Source: JAGOPO01 sp038065515 (GTDB taxonomy: Bacteria; Patescibacteriota; Minisyncoccia; 2-02-FULL-40-12; GWA2-44-9). From it: a stretch of 21,988 nucleotides of DNA. Of the stretch, positions 1 through 6,659 are shown piece after piece (position 1 is the first letter of the stretch; every line of letters starts with the position of its first letter). The position numbers and the translations under genes are program-made. Where the stretch lies: NCBI GenBank assembly GCA_038065515.1, contig JBBTQV010000003.1:1-21988 (forward strand). The letters are read 5' to 3'. The notes below the pieces were generated by a model. It saw only the letters and a program-made list of their open reading frames with translations, had not been told where the DNA came from and did not search any database.

Positions 1-100
1 CAATGCATCAGAGTGAGACATCAGAAGTGTTACCGATGTATCTCATCTTCTGCAGCCCGAGAGTGGATTTGCGCCAGGAGCGCGGAGCGGGAAGCAGGCA

Positions 101-126
101 AAGAAAAGCCACCCGTACGGGGTGGC
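101..126 (-). terminator. Intrinsic terminator of the 145-423 gene
   Basis: On the minus strand a 7-bp GC-rich stem (GCCACCC at 108-114 with GGGTGGC at 120-126) is followed by TTTTCTT at 101-107. It lies 18 nt past the stop of the 145-423 gene. Positions 1-100 beyond it hold no gene I can support. Confidence 0.85.
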
Positions 127-144
127 GTGTAGCCTTTCGGAATC

Positions 145-423
145 CTACGCCTTTCGACTCCGCGAGCTCCGCCGAGTCCTTGAGGCCTTGAGTTCTTTTA
201 ACAGGTCTTCGAGGTTTTTTGAAAGGCCCGCGGACTCCTCTGCCTTGTCGATGCATGACAGCTCGATGGCACGGGCACGGACCAAGGCATCCTCGCTGAT
301 GGAACACGAAATTCTGACTCTGCGGAGCTGCTGATCCAGGAACCTGATGTCTCCCCGGCTGAAGAAAGACATAGGGAACCGATTCAGGCGCTCTTGAATC
401 GCAATCATTTTAACTGCACCCAT
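145..423 (-). CDS. Small protein of unknown function (92 aa)
   Basis: I do not recognise a family. The protein is charged, with an amphipathic middle and a basic Ser/Arg-rich tail (RTRRSSRSRKA). The stretch around residues 60-85 (leucine- and glutamate-rich) could form a helix or coiled coil. There is no signal peptide, membrane segment or Cys cluster. I chose the ATG at 423 because AGGAGG lies 6 nt upstream; the in-frame GTG at 426 is only 3 nt from the SD. The gene is a self-contained unit, with a promoter at 448-476, an SD, and a terminator at 101-126. It follows the terminator of the upstream cell-wall operon on the same strand, so it is transcribed separately. Confidence 0.7.
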   Translation of the reverse strand: MGAVKMIAIQERLNRFPMSFFSRGDIRFLDQQLRRVRISCSISEDALVRARAIELSCIDKAEESAGLSKNLEDLLKELKASRTRRSSRSRKA

Positions 424-447
424 CACTCGCCTCCTATCTTGATTACT

Positions 448-476
448 ATCCTACCGCTCTTCCGGTTATTTGGCAA
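448..476 (-). promoter_or_regulatory. Sigma-70-type promoter of the 145-423 gene
   Basis: On the minus strand TTGCCA (471-476), a 17-nt spacer and TAGGAT (448-453). Transcription would begin near 440, giving an SD-containing leader of less than 20 nt. Confidence 0.6.
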
Positions 477-481
477 GATAC

Positions 482-510
482 GAAAAGAAACGGGGGCCTT
501 TGGGCCCCCG
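482..510 (-). terminator. Intrinsic terminator ending the division/cell-wall operon
   Basis: On the minus strand an 8-bp stem (CGGGGGCC at 491-498 with GGCCCCCG at 503-510) and a 4-nt loop are followed by GTTTCTTTTCG. It lies 16 nt past the stop of the 526-774 gene. Confidence 0.88.
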
Positions 511-525
511 GAGGTTGTTCTTCTT

Positions 526-774
526 CTACTCCATAGCATTGAACTCACGCCAGAATTTCGCAATGTCTTCTACATGCGCCTCGATGAGGCTGCCAGCCTC
601 ATCCAATTCGTCGTCACTTGGTGCCGCAAGGGCAAAGAGCTGAAAGAGCCGGAACGCCTCGGCAAATGTGAAACTTGCCATTTTATATCCGCCGATGCAA
701 TCTTTGAGGAACTGCTGCCGATGCCTGCGCCGGACACGCTTACGCGTGGCACTTCTGTCTTCAAACCGACTCAT
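526..774 (-). CDS. Small protein of unknown function, coupled to murF (82 aa)
   Basis: I do not recognise a family. The N-terminal 25 residues are very basic (RKRVRRRHRQQ); the rest is an acidic, probably helical segment (from MASFTFAEAF onward) ending in FWREFNAME. The SD AGGAGG begins with the last two bases of the murF stop codon (TAG at 784-786), so translation is probably coupled to murF and the gene sits in the same transcript. I prefer the ATG at 774 (5 nt from the SD) to the adjacent ATG at 777 (2 nt). An internal ATG at the MASFTF residues is possible but has a poorer SD. A terminator follows at 482-510. Confidence 0.65.
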   Translation of the reverse strand: MSRFEDRSATRKRVRRRHRQQFLKDCIGGYKMASFTFAEAFRLFQLFALAAPSDDELDEAGSLIEAHVEDIAKFWREFNAME

Positions 775-783
775 CATCCCCTC

Positions 784-2073
784 CTATTTCGAAAGCCAAA
801 GAACCGACTGACGCACCAGTAGGTGCGGTGCCTGTTCCGGCCGGAGCATCAGCTCTTGCACAATGCGCTCCATGCGCATGCCTTGCGACCCTTTCACGAG
901 CACAAGGTCGCCCGCGCGAACCAATTGTTGCACAATCCCCGCAGCCGCGCGCGAATCCGGCGCCCAATGGATATTGGCCGCGGGCATCTGGTTGCCCGCG
1001 GCATCAGCGATGAAACGGCCCCGCTCCCCCACACACACGAGGATGTCCGCAACGATTGCCGCGAGCGTTCCGACCGCCTGATGCGCCTGCACGCTGTACG
1101 AGCCCAGCTCCAGCATATCGCCCAGCACCAACACATGCCGCGCGGCCGGAATATGCCGCACCGAATCAATGGCAAGATGCGTGGCCGCGGGCGAGGCATT
1201 GTAGGTGTCGTCGACGAGAACCGTGCTCCTGATGCCCTCCAGAATGCGTAATCGGCCCGCTGGCGAGCGTAAATCCGCGAGAGCCTGAACTGCATCTGCG
1301 AGCCCGATGTTCATGATACTGCCGACCGCCACGGCGGCCGCAGCGGCCCGTGCAATGCCGGAGCCAAGCGTACCGTTGATGGCAACCGGCATCGTATTAT
1401 TCTGCACACGGACATCAAAGCTGATACCCAAAGGCCGCGTGCCTTCCAAGCGCGTCCGCACATCGGTCACCTGCACATCAGCACCGTCACCCATGCCATA
1501 GGTGAGCGTGCGGCCGTTGGTCGTCTCACGCATCTCCAGCACCGTCAAATCATCATATCCGAGTATCGCGTAATCGGTCGGCAAGAGATGCTTGAGTATC
1601 TGCGCTTTCTCCGCGGCAAGCTCCTTGGGAGATGCAAAGTACTCCACATGAACCGGGATATCTCCCACCTGCGTGACGACCGCGATATGCGGCGGAAACA
1701 TCCGTGCAAGGCGCTTGATATCGCCCGGGCGGTCGGCACCGAATTCCAGCACGAGCACCTGCGGATAGGTGCTGTCGTATACCGCCACACGAACGGCGGC
1801 CGTAAGCACCTTGAACCAGAACGGAAAGGTACCGCCCGTACGGTAGTACTGTTCCGAAAAATCTCCGATAATCGTGGCGGGAATACCGAGCTCGTTGTTC
1901 AGATTGCCGCCCGTTGCGCGCACGCGATACTTCGTCGCGAGCACCGCTGCAATCGCCTCTTTCGTGGTGGTCTTTCCGGCGTTGCCGGTAATGGCGATAA
2001 TCGTCGGCCGGTACCGCCACAGTATCATCCGCGACCAGATACTCAATTTCCATGCAAGTAGTTTCTGTTTCAT
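784..2073 (-). CDS. murF: MurF-type Mur ligase (UDP-MurNAc-tripeptide:D-Ala-D-Ala ligase)
   Basis: This enzyme adds D-Ala-D-Ala to UDP-MurNAc-tripeptide in the cytoplasm, the last soluble step of peptidoglycan precursor synthesis, using ATP. The Mur-ligase P-loop TGNAGKTTTKE lies at residues 29-39. MurF-like motifs follow: NNELGIP, the DDTYNASPAA segment, LGDMLELG, and the C-terminal LVKGSQGMRMERIV. In E. coli MurF the P-loop is near residue 107, after a UDP-substrate domain. Here only about 25 residues precede it, so that domain is missing or replaced by a short, possibly membrane-associated helix (LLAWKLSIWSRMILWRY). The ATG overlaps the ftsI stop (ATGA), which indicates coupling. The family is certain; the exact substrate is inferred from neighbours. 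Confidence 0.9.
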   Translation of the reverse strand: MKQKLLAWKLSIWSRMILWRYRPTIIAITGNAGKTTTKEAIAAVLATKYRVRATGGNLNNELGIPATIIGDFSEQYYRTGGTFPFWFKVLTAAVRVAVYDSTYPQVLVLEFGADRPGDIKRLARMFPPHIAVVTQVGDIPVHVEYFASPKELAAEKAQILKHLLPTDYAILGYDDLTVLEMRETTNGRTLTYGMGDGADVQVTDVRTRLEGTRPLGISFDVRVQNNTMPVAINGTLGSGIARAAAAAVAVGSIMNIGLADAVQALADLRSPAGRLRILEGIRSTVLVDDTYNASPAATHLAIDSVRHIPAARHVLVLGDMLELGSYSVQAHQAVGTLAAIVADILVCVGERGRFIADAAGNQMPAANIHWAPDSRAAAGIVQQLVRAGDLVLVKGSQGMRMERIVQELMLRPEQAPHLLVRQSVLWLSK

Positions 2074-3788
2074 CTCGTCGGGGGGATATTCAAATAATTC
2101 AGCATAAAAAGCGCCATATCTTTGAATGCGGGGCTCAAGCTGTCGGCGGCAAAAGTAATTCCCTGCGGCTTTTCCATGCGGATGAGAATAACAAATCGCG
2201 GATCACCGGCCGGTGCGAATCCCACGAAGCTGTGATTATACTGCCCTTCCAGGTACCCGCCTTCGGGGCTGGCGATTTGTGCGGTACCCGTCTTCCCGGC
2301 GACATCGTAGCGCGGAATATGCGCTTTGTCGAAACCGTTATCCACGACCGCGGTCAGCATGGCGCGCAGGGTGGCTGCCGTTTTTGCAGTAAACGGCGTA
2401 CCAACCATCTCGGGTTTCGTCTCGGTTCGTTGACCGCGTTCATCGCGCACCGCCGATACACTATACGGGCGCATAAGTTTGCCGCCGTTGGCGATTGCGG
2501 AATACCCGGTGATGAGTTGCAGCGGCGTAACCGTGATGCCTTGGCCGAACGATGCGGTCATAAAGTTGATTCGCCGTCCCGTGTAGAGATTGCTGATGTC
2601 TCCGCTGGACTCGCCCGGTAGATCAATGCCGGTCCGCTGTCCGAATCCCATGTCTACGACATAATCCAGAAATGCGGAATTGCCGATGCGTTCTTCCACC
2701 CACATCACGCCCGTGTTGATACTTTTTTCCAGTACCTGCGACATCGTCACCCGTCCGAAATGCTTTTCGTTGAAGTTCTTGATGTTATATCCGTCTACGA
2801 CGACATCGCTGTTGTCATCAAAGGTCGTATCGGATGTGACCTTGTGCAGATCGAGCCCCATCGCCATGGTGAACGGTTTGAATGACGAACCCGGCTCAAA
2901 TGGCAGCAGCGACGCATTGAGGTAATTCGCGGCGGGAAAGCTACTGTAACCGTTCGGGTCAAAACTGGGGCTGTCAGCCATCGCCAGAATGCGCCCTGTC
3001 TTCGGTTCCTGCACAAGCAGTACGCCCGAAGCCGCATCGTATTTCTTCAGCACACTGTCGAGCACGCTTTGCGCATACGACTGGATGTTCTTATCAATGG
3101 TAAGTACCACATCGCGTGGCGCATCATCGGTGGAAATCGCAGTAGTCGCCGTGCGGCCGACTAGTTTTGCAAAACGCGCCCCGATATCAAGTCCTGCCGG
3201 CAATACCGAATCGGTTTTTCCGGTAAGCTCCTGCTCATACGCCGATTCGACGCCGTACTGCCCTTCGCGGCCGTTCTGTCCGTATCCGAGAAACCCGATG
3301 ACATCAGCGGCCAGCATCCCTGCGGGATACGACCGGTCTGTTTCATAGCCGACAGTCACACCGGAAATAGTGAGTGCCTTCACCATGGCAACTTGGTCAT
3401 CGGTTAATTTGCGCAGAAGCGGACGACTTCCGGTTGTTGTCGAGTCAGTGGTTTTCAGAACCGTCTCGGGCGTAAGGCCGGTAATCTCAACGAGCCGCTG
3501 AACGGTTGCATCTACCGCTCCTTTATCGAGCTTCGATGGCGTGACCATCAAAACCGGAAATTTGTGGTTCGTCGCGACGAGATGTTCCTGACCCGATGAG
3601 TCGGTGAGATAGATATTGCCGCGCAGCAGCACATTGCTGATGCCGCCGGCCTGTGCCTGTGCGGTTTGTGCGTACCAGCTGTGACGATTCCAGCTCACCT
3701 CGAACAGACGCCATGAGATAGCGCCCAGTAACAAAAGCATCACGCCTAAAGCAATATACAAACGCCCTCCGCCGATACGGTGTTTCAT
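2070..3788 (-). CDS. ftsI: FtsI-type penicillin-binding protein (peptidoglycan transpeptidase)
   Basis: A class B penicillin-binding protein that cross-links peptidoglycan on the outer face of the membrane, at the division site in characterised relatives. It has a short cytoplasmic start, one membrane helix (LYIALGVMLLLLGAISWRLF, about residues 10-30), a dimerisation/pedestal domain, and a transpeptidase domain. All three active-site motifs are present: SSFK with the nucleophile Ser near residue 299, SIN near 355, and KTGTAQ near 495. I favour the ATG at 3788; a GTG at 3806 in the same frame would add WYSIS-like residues and lies closer to ftsL. No SD is visible. It lies between ftsL and murF in the usual cluster order. 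Confidence 0.94.
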   Translation of the reverse strand: MKHRIGGGRLYIALGVMLLLLGAISWRLFEVSWNRHSWYAQTAQAQAGGISNVLLRGNIYLTDSSGQEHLVATNHKFPVLMVTPSKLDKGAVDATVQRLVEITGLTPETVLKTTDSTTTGSRPLLRKLTDDQVAMVKALTISGVTVGYETDRSYPAGMLAADVIGFLGYGQNGREGQYGVESAYEQELTGKTDSVLPAGLDIGARFAKLVGRTATTAISTDDAPRDVVLTIDKNIQSYAQSVLDSVLKKYDAASGVLLVQEPKTGRILAMADSPSFDPNGYSSFPAANYLNASLLPFEPGSSFKPFTMAMGLDLHKVTSDTTFDDNSDVVVDGYNIKNFNEKHFGRVTMSQVLEKSINTGVMWVEERIGNSAFLDYVVDMGFGQRTGIDLPGESSGDISNLYTGRRINFMTASFGQGITVTPLQLITGYSAIANGGKLMRPYSVSAVRDERGQRTETKPEMVGTPFTAKTAATLRAMLTAVVDNGFDKAHIPRYDVAGKTGTAQIASPEGGYLEGQYNHSFVGFAPAGDPRFVILIRMEKPQGITFAADSLSPAFKDMALFMLNYLNIPPTR

Positions 3789-3812
3789 GCTTATAGAATA
3801 CCACACCCCACT

Positions 3813-4148
3813 CTACCGAGCCGCTATAGGCTGCTCTTGCACTAGATACACCACCGTACCGGCCGGCACCATACCTGCCCGTTGTACGAGGGCAATCAAC
3901 TGCTGGCGGTCATCCAAAGCGGCCTGCCGGGCCACCAGACCGTTGCGGTCATCGGCCAGCGCCGTGAGCCGTCCCTGCGCATCGCGAGTACGCCACACTT
4001 GCACTGCCATCGCGTTATTCTGCACCACATAGTACAACAACATGGACAATGAGACACACGCCAGCAACAGATTCAACTTCGCAACACGCGAAGCGGGACG
4101 ATGCGCCAGCGGGGACTGTTCGACCGGGATGGTGCGAATGCGATTCAT
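3813..4148 (-). CDS. ftsL: FtsL-like septum protein
   Basis: A 111-residue bitopic protein with a short cytoplasmic N-terminus, one membrane helix (about residues 26-43, LNLLLACVSLSMLLYYVV), and a roughly 65-residue outer segment. The outer part is rich in Arg, Gln, Leu and Ala (residues 50-90) and can form a coiled coil. Size, topology and position between rsmH and ftsI are what is expected of FtsL, which joins FtsB/DivIC and activates septal synthesis. Sequence conservation in this family is weak, so the call rests mainly on position. Its ATG overlaps the rsmH stop by 4 nt (ATGA). No SD is visible. Confidence 0.8.
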   Translation of the reverse strand: MNRIRTIPVEQSPLAHRPASRVAKLNLLLACVSLSMLLYYVVQNNAMAVQVWRTRDAQGRLTALADDRNGLVARQAALDDRQQLIALVQRAGMVPAGTVVYLVQEQPIAAR

Positions 4149-5020
4149 ATTTTTTCGACAATTTTCAGTTTTGCACTGCGGGCACGCGGATTGATCTTTG
4201 CTTCACTCCACTCGGGCCGTATCGTCGCCCGTGTCACCCACCGTATCGTTCCGGCTTTCGCCCGCTCCTTGAACAACTCGCGGACAATCTTATCTTCCGC
4301 GCCCTGGAAAGAGATCACGAGCAATCTTCCTCCGGGCTTCAGGATGCGGACAGCCGCCACTACCCCTTTCTTCACATTTTCCAGCTCATCATTGACCACC
4401 ACCCGTAACGCCTGAAATGTCTTGGTCGCGCAGTGCAATTTCCGGTGACGGTACCACACGGGTACCGCCGACTCGATAAGCGCAACCAGTTCAGTGGTGG
4501 TACGGAGGGGGGCAGCTCGTCGGGACAGAACGACCGCCGCGGCGATCTGCCCGGCGAACTGCTCCTCCCCGTACTCTGTTAACATCCGTTCCAGGTCCTC
4601 CACCGGCCACTCGTTCAGAATGCGACCTGCAGTCAGCGGGTTTGTCTCGGGATTGAACCGCATATCCAGCGGTTCGTCACGCATGAACGAGAAGCCTCGC
4701 CCCGATGTCTCGTAGTGCAAAGACGACAACCCCAGATCGAACAGGATACCATCGGGAACGACACCGTGTTCGGTACAGACTCGTTCGAGATTGATGTAGC
4801 TGTCGTTGACAACGGTCACCGAGTCACGCAGCTCCGGGTGGTTCGTGAAGAACGCTCCGGCGATGACCGGGTCCCACTCGATGCCCAGTACGCGTGCGCC
4901 ACGGGCGACAATCGCCGCGGCATGACCTCCGCCGTTGAGCGTACAGTCAAGCACCACGGAGCCCGCTTTCGGGTCCAGGTAACGGATAACTTCATCTAAA
5001 AGAACTGGGGTGTGATTCAC
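4145..5020 (-). CDS. rsmH: 16S rRNA m4C1402 methyltransferase RsmH
   Basis: This enzyme N4-methylates C1402 of 16S rRNA in the decoding centre, using S-adenosylmethionine. Visible family motifs are HTPVLLDEV at the start, LDCTLNGGGHAAAI (SAM-binding glycine loop), GILFDLGLSSLHYE, GFSFMRDEPLDMRFNP, and a C-terminal KTFQALRVVVNDEL followed by LLVISFQGAEDKIVRE. Note NGGGH where GxGGH is usual. I chose the GTG at 5020 because homologues begin a few residues before the HxPVLL motif. TTG codons at 5029 and 5035 in the same frame are alternatives; no start has a good SD. It is the second gene of the operon, 85 nt after mraZ, across an AT-rich hairpin. Confidence 0.92.
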   Translation of the reverse strand: MNHTPVLLDEVIRYLDPKAGSVVLDCTLNGGGHAAAIVARGARVLGIEWDPVIAGAFFTNHPELRDSVTVVNDSYINLERVCTEHGVVPDGILFDLGLSSLHYETSGRGFSFMRDEPLDMRFNPETNPLTAGRILNEWPVEDLERMLTEYGEEQFAGQIAAAVVLSRRAAPLRTTTELVALIESAVPVWYRHRKLHCATKTFQALRVVVNDELENVKKGVVAAVRILKPGGRLLVISFQGAEDKIVRELFKERAKAGTIRWVTRATIRPEWSEAKINPRARSAKLKIVEKI

Positions 5021-5039
5021 TTCGCTCAAGTGCAAATAT

Positions 5040-5101
5040 CAAAATGAAGAAATCAAAATTTCCGGACTCTGAAACACCCGAATTTTGAACTTTTCATTTT
5101 G
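5040..5101. repeat. AT-rich two-part inverted repeat between mraZ and rsmH
   Basis: CAAAATGAA (5040-5048) pairs with TTCATTTTG (5093-5101), and inside it TCAAAATT (5053-5060) pairs with AATTTTGA (5081-5088), around a GC-rich 20-nt loop. The spacer is far more AT-rich than the flanking genes. No T-run follows directly, so it is not a clear terminator. Confidence 0.75.
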
Positions 5102-5105
5102 CATT

Positions 5106-5540
5106 TTAAATTGTTCCTAAATCCCCCAATTTTTGAGCTATTGCGTCTCCGTTCTTCTCAAGTTTCGTTTTGTATTGATTCCACGCGCCCTTGTCCCACA
5201 GTTCCAGTCGCGTGTGCACTCCGGTAATGACCACCTCGCGCGCAAGACTTGCATATTGCTTCAGATAATCGGGCACGAGGATGCGGCCCAGGGAATCGAA
5301 CTGCACCTCCGTCGCTCCCGACAACAGCAGCCGTGCAAACGAGCGGCTGTCCGACTGCGCCATCGGCAGATTGGAAATGCGCTGTGCCAGCACCGCCCAC
5401 TGCACTGATGGAAAGAGCCACAGACAACCGTCCAACCCGCGCGTGAGCACGGCGCCATCGCCAAGCTCCTTGCGGAATTTTGCGGGAATGGATAGGCGCT
5501 TCTTGGGGTCTAGATTGTGGGTGTGTTCGCCTATCAGCAT
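5106..5540 (-). CDS. mraZ: MraZ, DNA-binding repressor of the division/cell-wall operon
   Basis: MraZ is a ring-forming AbrB/SpoVT-type DNA-binding protein that represses its own operon and affects RsmH output in characterised bacteria. The 144-residue product has two MraZ repeats. The first is MLIGEHTHNLDPKKRLSIPAKFR (shown here in parts: GEHTHNLD, KKRLSIPAKFR); the second is ATEVQFDSLGRILVP, both with the DxxGR/KKR-type loop. I chose the ATG at 5540 because homologues begin with M-x-GE. A reading frame extending to 5627 would run through the operator and is not conserved in type. There is no good SD. Boxes matching an MraZ operator lie about 75-100 nt upstream, so autoregulation is likely. 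Confidence 0.93.
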   Translation of the reverse strand: MLIGEHTHNLDPKKRLSIPAKFRKELGDGAVLTRGLDGCLWLFPSVQWAVLAQRISNLPMAQSDSRSFARLLLSGATEVQFDSLGRILVPDYLKQYASLAREVVITGVHTRLELWDKGAWNQYKTKLEKNGDAIAQKLGDLGTI

Positions 5541-5613
5541 TCCCGGTAGAATCACCGGCGCCACGGCTTTCGCCGGAACTCCGGAGCATGCGCCGGTAGC
5601 TCTACCGGGCATT

Positions 5614-5638
5614 CCACTTTCATACACTCCGTACCACT
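5614..5638 (-). promoter_or_regulatory. MraZ operator: three AGTG[G/T] boxes with a 10-nt period
   Basis: On the minus strand AGTGG (5634-5638), AGTGT (5624-5628) and AGTGG (5614-5618) are separated by exactly 5 nt each. The array begins just downstream of the expected transcription start (about 5640). Known MraZ operators are three or four short G-rich boxes separated by about 5 nt. Two further AGTGG boxes lie at 5655-5659 and 5666-5670, between the -10 and -35 elements. That MraZ binds here is inferred. Confidence 0.75.
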
Positions 5639-5646
5639 ACATAGAT

Positions 5647-5675
5647 ATTATATACCACTGTGTATCCACTGGGAA
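5647..5675 (-). promoter_or_regulatory. Promoter of the mraZ operon
   Basis: On the minus strand TTCCCA (5670-5675), a 17-nt spacer and a perfect TATAAT (5647-5652). The -35 lies at the centre of a palindrome at 5663-5682. The leader before mraZ would be about 100 nt, and includes a CCGGTAG/CTACCGG hairpin near 5592-5607. Confidence 0.75.
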
Positions 5676-5793
5676 GTGGATAAATAAGGTAACTCAGAAT
5701 CGTCATCGCGGTATGACCGCCACGATTCTGCCCGTATTGATTTTGTCTAAACAAAATCAATACGAAGTGGATAATTAAGGTAGCTCAGAATCG
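5663..5793. repeat. Hairpin cluster with a 29-bp direct repeat upstream of mraZ
   Basis: This is part of the 307-base spacer 5541-5847. Two near-identical 29-nt copies lie at 5674-5702 and 5765-5793 (27 of 29 bases match). Between and around them are three inverted repeats: TATCCACT/AGTGGATA at 5663-5682; CAGAATCGT/ACGATTCTG at 5695-5730 with an inner GCGG/CCGC; and a perfect 12-bp GTATTGATTTTG stem with a 6-nt loop at 5734-5763. The end of the first direct repeat forms one arm of the second hairpin. I see no coding potential. It may be a small inserted element or an extended regulatory region. Confidence 0.75.
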
Positions 5794-5807
5794 CTTCTCG
5801 GGGGTGC

Positions 5808-5841
5808 AAAAAAAAACGACCCAATCACGGTGATTGGGTCG
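5808..5841 (-). terminator. Intrinsic terminator of the tRNA-Val/HAD unit
   Basis: On the minus strand an 11-bp stem (5817-5827 with 5831-5841, CGACCCAATCA and its complement) and a 3-nt loop are followed by nine T's (5808-5816). Confidence 0.95.
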
Positions 5842-5847
5842 CGCGCA

Positions 5848-6516
5848 CTAACCTTCAATGAGCTTCGGGAGAACACGCTTTAGCTCGGTGAATGAGCTCA
5901 CAACCAGATCCGGATGCGCATCGTGGATGCGCCTGGCGCTGTTGTAGCCCGTCGCGTTGGTGAAGCCGATGGCGAAGAATCCAGCTTTCTGTGCGGCTTT
6001 TATCCCGTCATCGGTGTCATCGACATATACACACTCGGACGGATGCAACCCCAGCCGCTGTGCCATTGATGCGAGCACGGGGGTCTTCGATGGCCACGCT
6101 CCGCCGCAGATGAGGTTGGCATCAAAATACTGGGTGAGCTTGGCCCGCTCTAAGAACCCCTGCAACACTTCCGGAATCTCTGCGGAGCACATGCCGACCT
6201 CAGCGCCAACACTCTCGCAGTAGCGAAGCAGTGGTTCGAAGTCCGGACGGTAATGCGCCGTGTTTTGCCGCATCCGGTAATACAGTTTCCGAATGACATT
6301 GAGTTGCTCCCCCGTGATGTCACGCGGGACTCCATGGCGCCAGTAGAAGTCCATGAAATCAGCGCCAATCTCGTTGCGGTACTGGTCTTTGTTGGGACTG
6401 CGCAAACCGAGCACCGCAAAGATTGCTTCGACACTCCCGAATGCAACATGCAGATCGTCCAGCCCCGTGCCGTTGTTGTCGAACACGAACACCCGTTTCG
6501 GCCGCATTTCAATCAT
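5848..6516 (-). CDS. HAD-superfamily hydrolase-like protein with an altered catalytic motif
   Basis: A cytoplasmic 222-residue protein of the haloacid-dehalogenase superfamily, closest in layout to small phosphatases of the phosphoglycolate type. Motif I is FDNNGTG near the N-terminus; a cap segment follows (about residues 25-90). The motif II region is VGMCSAE, the motif III lysine lies in WPSKTPV, and the motif IV acids are in VYVDDTDDG. In phosphatases motif I reads DxDGT; here the second Asp is Asn, so ordinary phosphatase chemistry may be impaired. I chose the ATG at 6516 because AGGAGG ends 4 nt upstream. It starts 27 nt after tRNA-Val and probably shares its transcript. The substrate cannot be read from the sequence. 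Confidence 0.85.
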   Translation of the reverse strand: MIEMRPKRVFVFDNNGTGLDDLHVAFGSVEAIFAVLGLRSPNKDQYRNEIGADFMDFYWRHGVPRDITGEQLNVIRKLYYRMRQNTAHYRPDFEPLLRYCESVGAEVGMCSAEIPEVLQGFLERAKLTQYFDANLICGGAWPSKTPVLASMAQRLGLHPSECVYVDDTDDGIKAAQKAGFFAIGFTNATGYNSARRIHDAHPDLVVSSFTELKRVLPKLIEG

Positions 6517-6543
6517 CACTCCTCCTTTTTTAAAAAACCACTG

Positions 6544-6617
6544 TGGGTGATGGAGGATTCGAACCTCCGACCTTTGCAATGTGAATGCAACGCTCTAACC
6601 AGCTGAGCTAATCACCC
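6544..6617 (-). tRNA. tRNA-Val (CAC anticodon)
   Basis: A full cloverleaf with acceptor GGGTGAT/ATCACCC, D-arm GCTC/GAGC with the GG pair in the loop, anticodon stem TTGCA/TGCAA with loop TTCACAT, and T-loop TTCGAAT. The discriminator is A and CCA is not encoded. The elbow positions are canonical (G18, U55). Confidence 0.95.
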
Positions 6618-6630
6618 TCGTCGTGGAGGT

Positions 6631-6659
6631 ATTATATCACGCCCACAACTACATGTCGA
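6631..6659 (-). promoter_or_regulatory. Promoter of tRNA-Val
   Basis: On the minus strand TCGACA (6654-6659), a 17-nt spacer and TATAAT (6631-6636), ending 13 nt before the tRNA. The -35 lies just downstream of, and partly inside, the 3' end of the preceding gene. Confidence 0.85.

Noticed and set aside
394..822. 142-codon plus-strand ORF spanning two minus-strand genes
   Set aside because: It runs across the start of one gene, a terminator and another gene on the opposite strand, with no SD or recognisable motif. GC-rich sequence gives many such antisense frames.
2070..5035. Recoded UGA (as in Gracilibacteria and Absconditabacteria)
   Set aside because: ftsI and rsmH end properly at TGA in ATGA overlaps, so UGA is a stop.
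5541..5627. N-terminal extension of MraZ from 5627
   Set aside because: It would cover the operator boxes, and the MraZ family begins at the MLIGE segment.
5674..5793. Two 29-nt repeats as a minimal CRISPR array
   Set aside because: Only two copies, a 62-nt spacing that is itself made of hairpins, and no cas genes.
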